Shown here: positions 62,618-64,000 of the stretch, piece by piece
Numbering within the stretch: position 1 is the first letter of the stretch
How the letters are laid out: each line of letters starts with the position of its first letter
Origin: Macrocystis pyrifera
Taxonomy: Eukaryota > Sar > Phaeophyceae > Laminariales > Laminariaceae
Direction of reading: 5' to 3'
Assembly (NCBI GenBank): GCA_031763025.1
Contig: JASSKH010000030.1
Coordinates: 6,625,495 to 6,689,494, forward strand
Length of the DNA: 64,000 bases
Program-made: the position numbers and the translations under genes
Notes under the pieces: model-generated
What the model was told of the DNA's origin: nothing
The model's database searches: none
What the model saw: only the letters and a program-made list of their open reading frames with translations

Positions 62618-64000
62618 ACAGGTATATCCTATGAAAATCCCCCTGTATATGTGCTTCATCGACCTGCAGAAAGCGTACGACTCTGTCGACCGAGAACTGT
62701 TGTGGGAGGTACTCACACGCCTTGGTGTACCAATCAAGATGCTCACAATCATTCGCAATTTTCACGAAGGCATGCGGGCTCGCGTGCGTGCGGATGACGG
62801 TGAACACTCGGACTGGTTCAATGTAACCCAGGGGCTGCGGCAAGGCTGCGTACTATCGCCGTTACTGTTCAACGTGTTCTTCGCCGCTGCGATACACATC
62901 GTGCTGGTACGCCTCAGCAAAGACGAATGCATCGTAAGGGATTTGGTTCATCTCGAAGAGGACAGGGTTGTCGGAAAAGAGGAACCGTTGGCATGCGTGC
63001 AAAGGGCTGTGTGGGGCATGTTGTATGCAGACGACGCAGGAATACTCTCGAAGTCGGCGGAAGGCCTTGCAAGAATGATGACAGTCATCGTGACTGTCTT
63101 CGAAGCAGTAGGTCTCACGGTATCCGAGAAGAAGACAGAGACGATGCTCCTACGAACACCGGATCAGACGTTTACCACCTCACCGCTCGCGATCGAAGCT
63201 GCAGGCCAAAACTATAAACAGACGACCCAGTTTTTATACCTAGGAGGCATTATCCACAAGAACGCTGACCTCTCCTTCGAAATCGAGCGACGAATCCGTC
63301 TGATGCGGGCATGCCTCAAACGTTATGGTCCGGAACTGTACGATAGGACGAACGCCGCTTAGTCTGAAAGTCCGGATGCTGAAGGCTGAGGTGATTGAGA
63401 CCTTGCTGTACGGTTGCGTGACGTGGACCCTCAATGCGGACCACCTCGCCAAGCTTCGATCAGCCCACCACGAAGTCCTTCTGCGAGTCATTGGCTTCCA
63501 GCGCCGACTACGCACCGACCACACCACCCTCTCGTATGCGAAGGCGCTCAGGATAGCACGATGCGAAAGTATCGAAACGACCATCCGTATACGGCGACTC
63601 TTCTTTGCGGGCGCTCTGGTGCGGCAACACGAGGGGCGATTGCCCAGTCGGTTGATGCTCGGGACGATCGCTGGTGGGGGGAGCCCGAAACCAGGCGGGC
63701 AGCCCAAGACTTGGCCTAGGGCCATTGCTGAGGACCTTAGAGTGTTCAAAGCCACCGAGGGATCAACGGAAGACTCCCCCTTAGTCTTTGGAGTTAGGAC
63801 CGCACTGTGGCCCACTGCAGCAAAACAGACGGGAAAGTGGTACCGGGGAATCCTCGAAGCAGCTGAACAGTTCATGGGCAGGTGGCACGAGGCTGAGGCA
63901 AAGCTGAGTAGACAGCGCCGTACATTCGCTGCGGGTAGTGTTAGAGGGAATGGGTGGAGGGGTAACAGCAGGAGGGGTAGAAGGAACACCGTACAAGTGT
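62618..64000 (+). mobile_element. Non-LTR (LINE) reverse transcriptase, 5' truncated, running off the window
   Basis: The frame from 62610 carries RT motifs in order: A ([18 protein letters not shown]), B ([17 protein letters not shown]), C ([11 protein letters not shown]), D ([13 protein letters not shown]) and E ([10 protein letters not shown]). The first frame stops at 63360 (NAA, stop). The protein resumes one frame over (SLKVRMLKAEVIETLLYGC, then VTWTLNADHLAKL) and continues to the window end, consistent with a one-base frameshift near 63358-63362. No endonuclease domain is seen. The element is 5' truncated against a MITE. Its C-terminal part is repeated at 57545-58170. Confidence 0.9.

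Overview
The window looks like nuclear DNA from a GC-rich, intron-rich eukaryote with many repeats, most likely a photosynthetic stramenopile (brown-alga-like). Support for this: GT-AG introns of 0.4-3 kb, a dispersed 5S rRNA sequence, non-LTR and Ty3/gypsy fragments, SINEs and MITEs, a CCCTAA-like telomeric motif, and a bacterial-type UvrC gene inside eukaryotic gene architecture. The taxon is an inference. A 100-N assembly gap lies at 41536-41635.

Five protein-coding genes could be rebuilt from in-phase exons. (1) Minus strand, 16601 down to 2869 and continuing past the recognisable part: an ERCC6L2/CHR9-like SNF2 ATPase, ten exons, lacking the C-terminal helicase lobe. (2) Plus strand, about 20064-26894: UvrC-type excinuclease, six exons or fewer, with four apparent frame breaks at or near homopolymers. 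(3) Minus strand, 33401-28688: a complete five-exon nucleoside diphosphate kinase of 223 residues with an N-terminal signal peptide. (4) Plus strand, 33790-43956: peroxisomal-type 3-ketoacyl-CoA thiolase, six exons found, a middle part of roughly 110 residues missing around the N gap. (5) Minus strand, 52172-50430 (possible last exon at 49654-49607): a secreted PI-PLC X-domain protein. NDPK and thiolase are divergent and share a 388-bp upstream interval. A 5S rRNA-like sequence sits antisense in an intron of gene 1.

Repeats fill most of the rest. There are about 20 copies of a ~110-bp TA-flanked MITE (CTATTACGGGGG termini), a second ~85-bp MITE, a 245-bp MITE pair, two families of repeats ending in poly-C, three copies of a tRNA-derived SINE, two copies of one LINE 3' end, a gypsy remnant with a foldback, a higher-order tandem array (259-bp period), and about a dozen pure G/C homopolymers of 23-59 bases. 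From about 44 kb to the right end the sequence is almost entirely repeats, apart from the PI-PLC gene and one weak ORF.

The most unusual observations are: a MITE with a ~460-bp GC-rich coding-like insert (Pack-MITE-like, 885-1461); a strong excess of the 9-mer TACCWGGTA, which behaves as a TA-flanked micro-insertion when paralogous repeat copies are compared; other TA-flanked palindromic micro-insertions (TTAA, TG, CTTCGAAG) that look like transposon excision scars; poly-C/poly-G tracts at the ends of truncated repeat copies; and a decayed duplicate of a thiolase exon.
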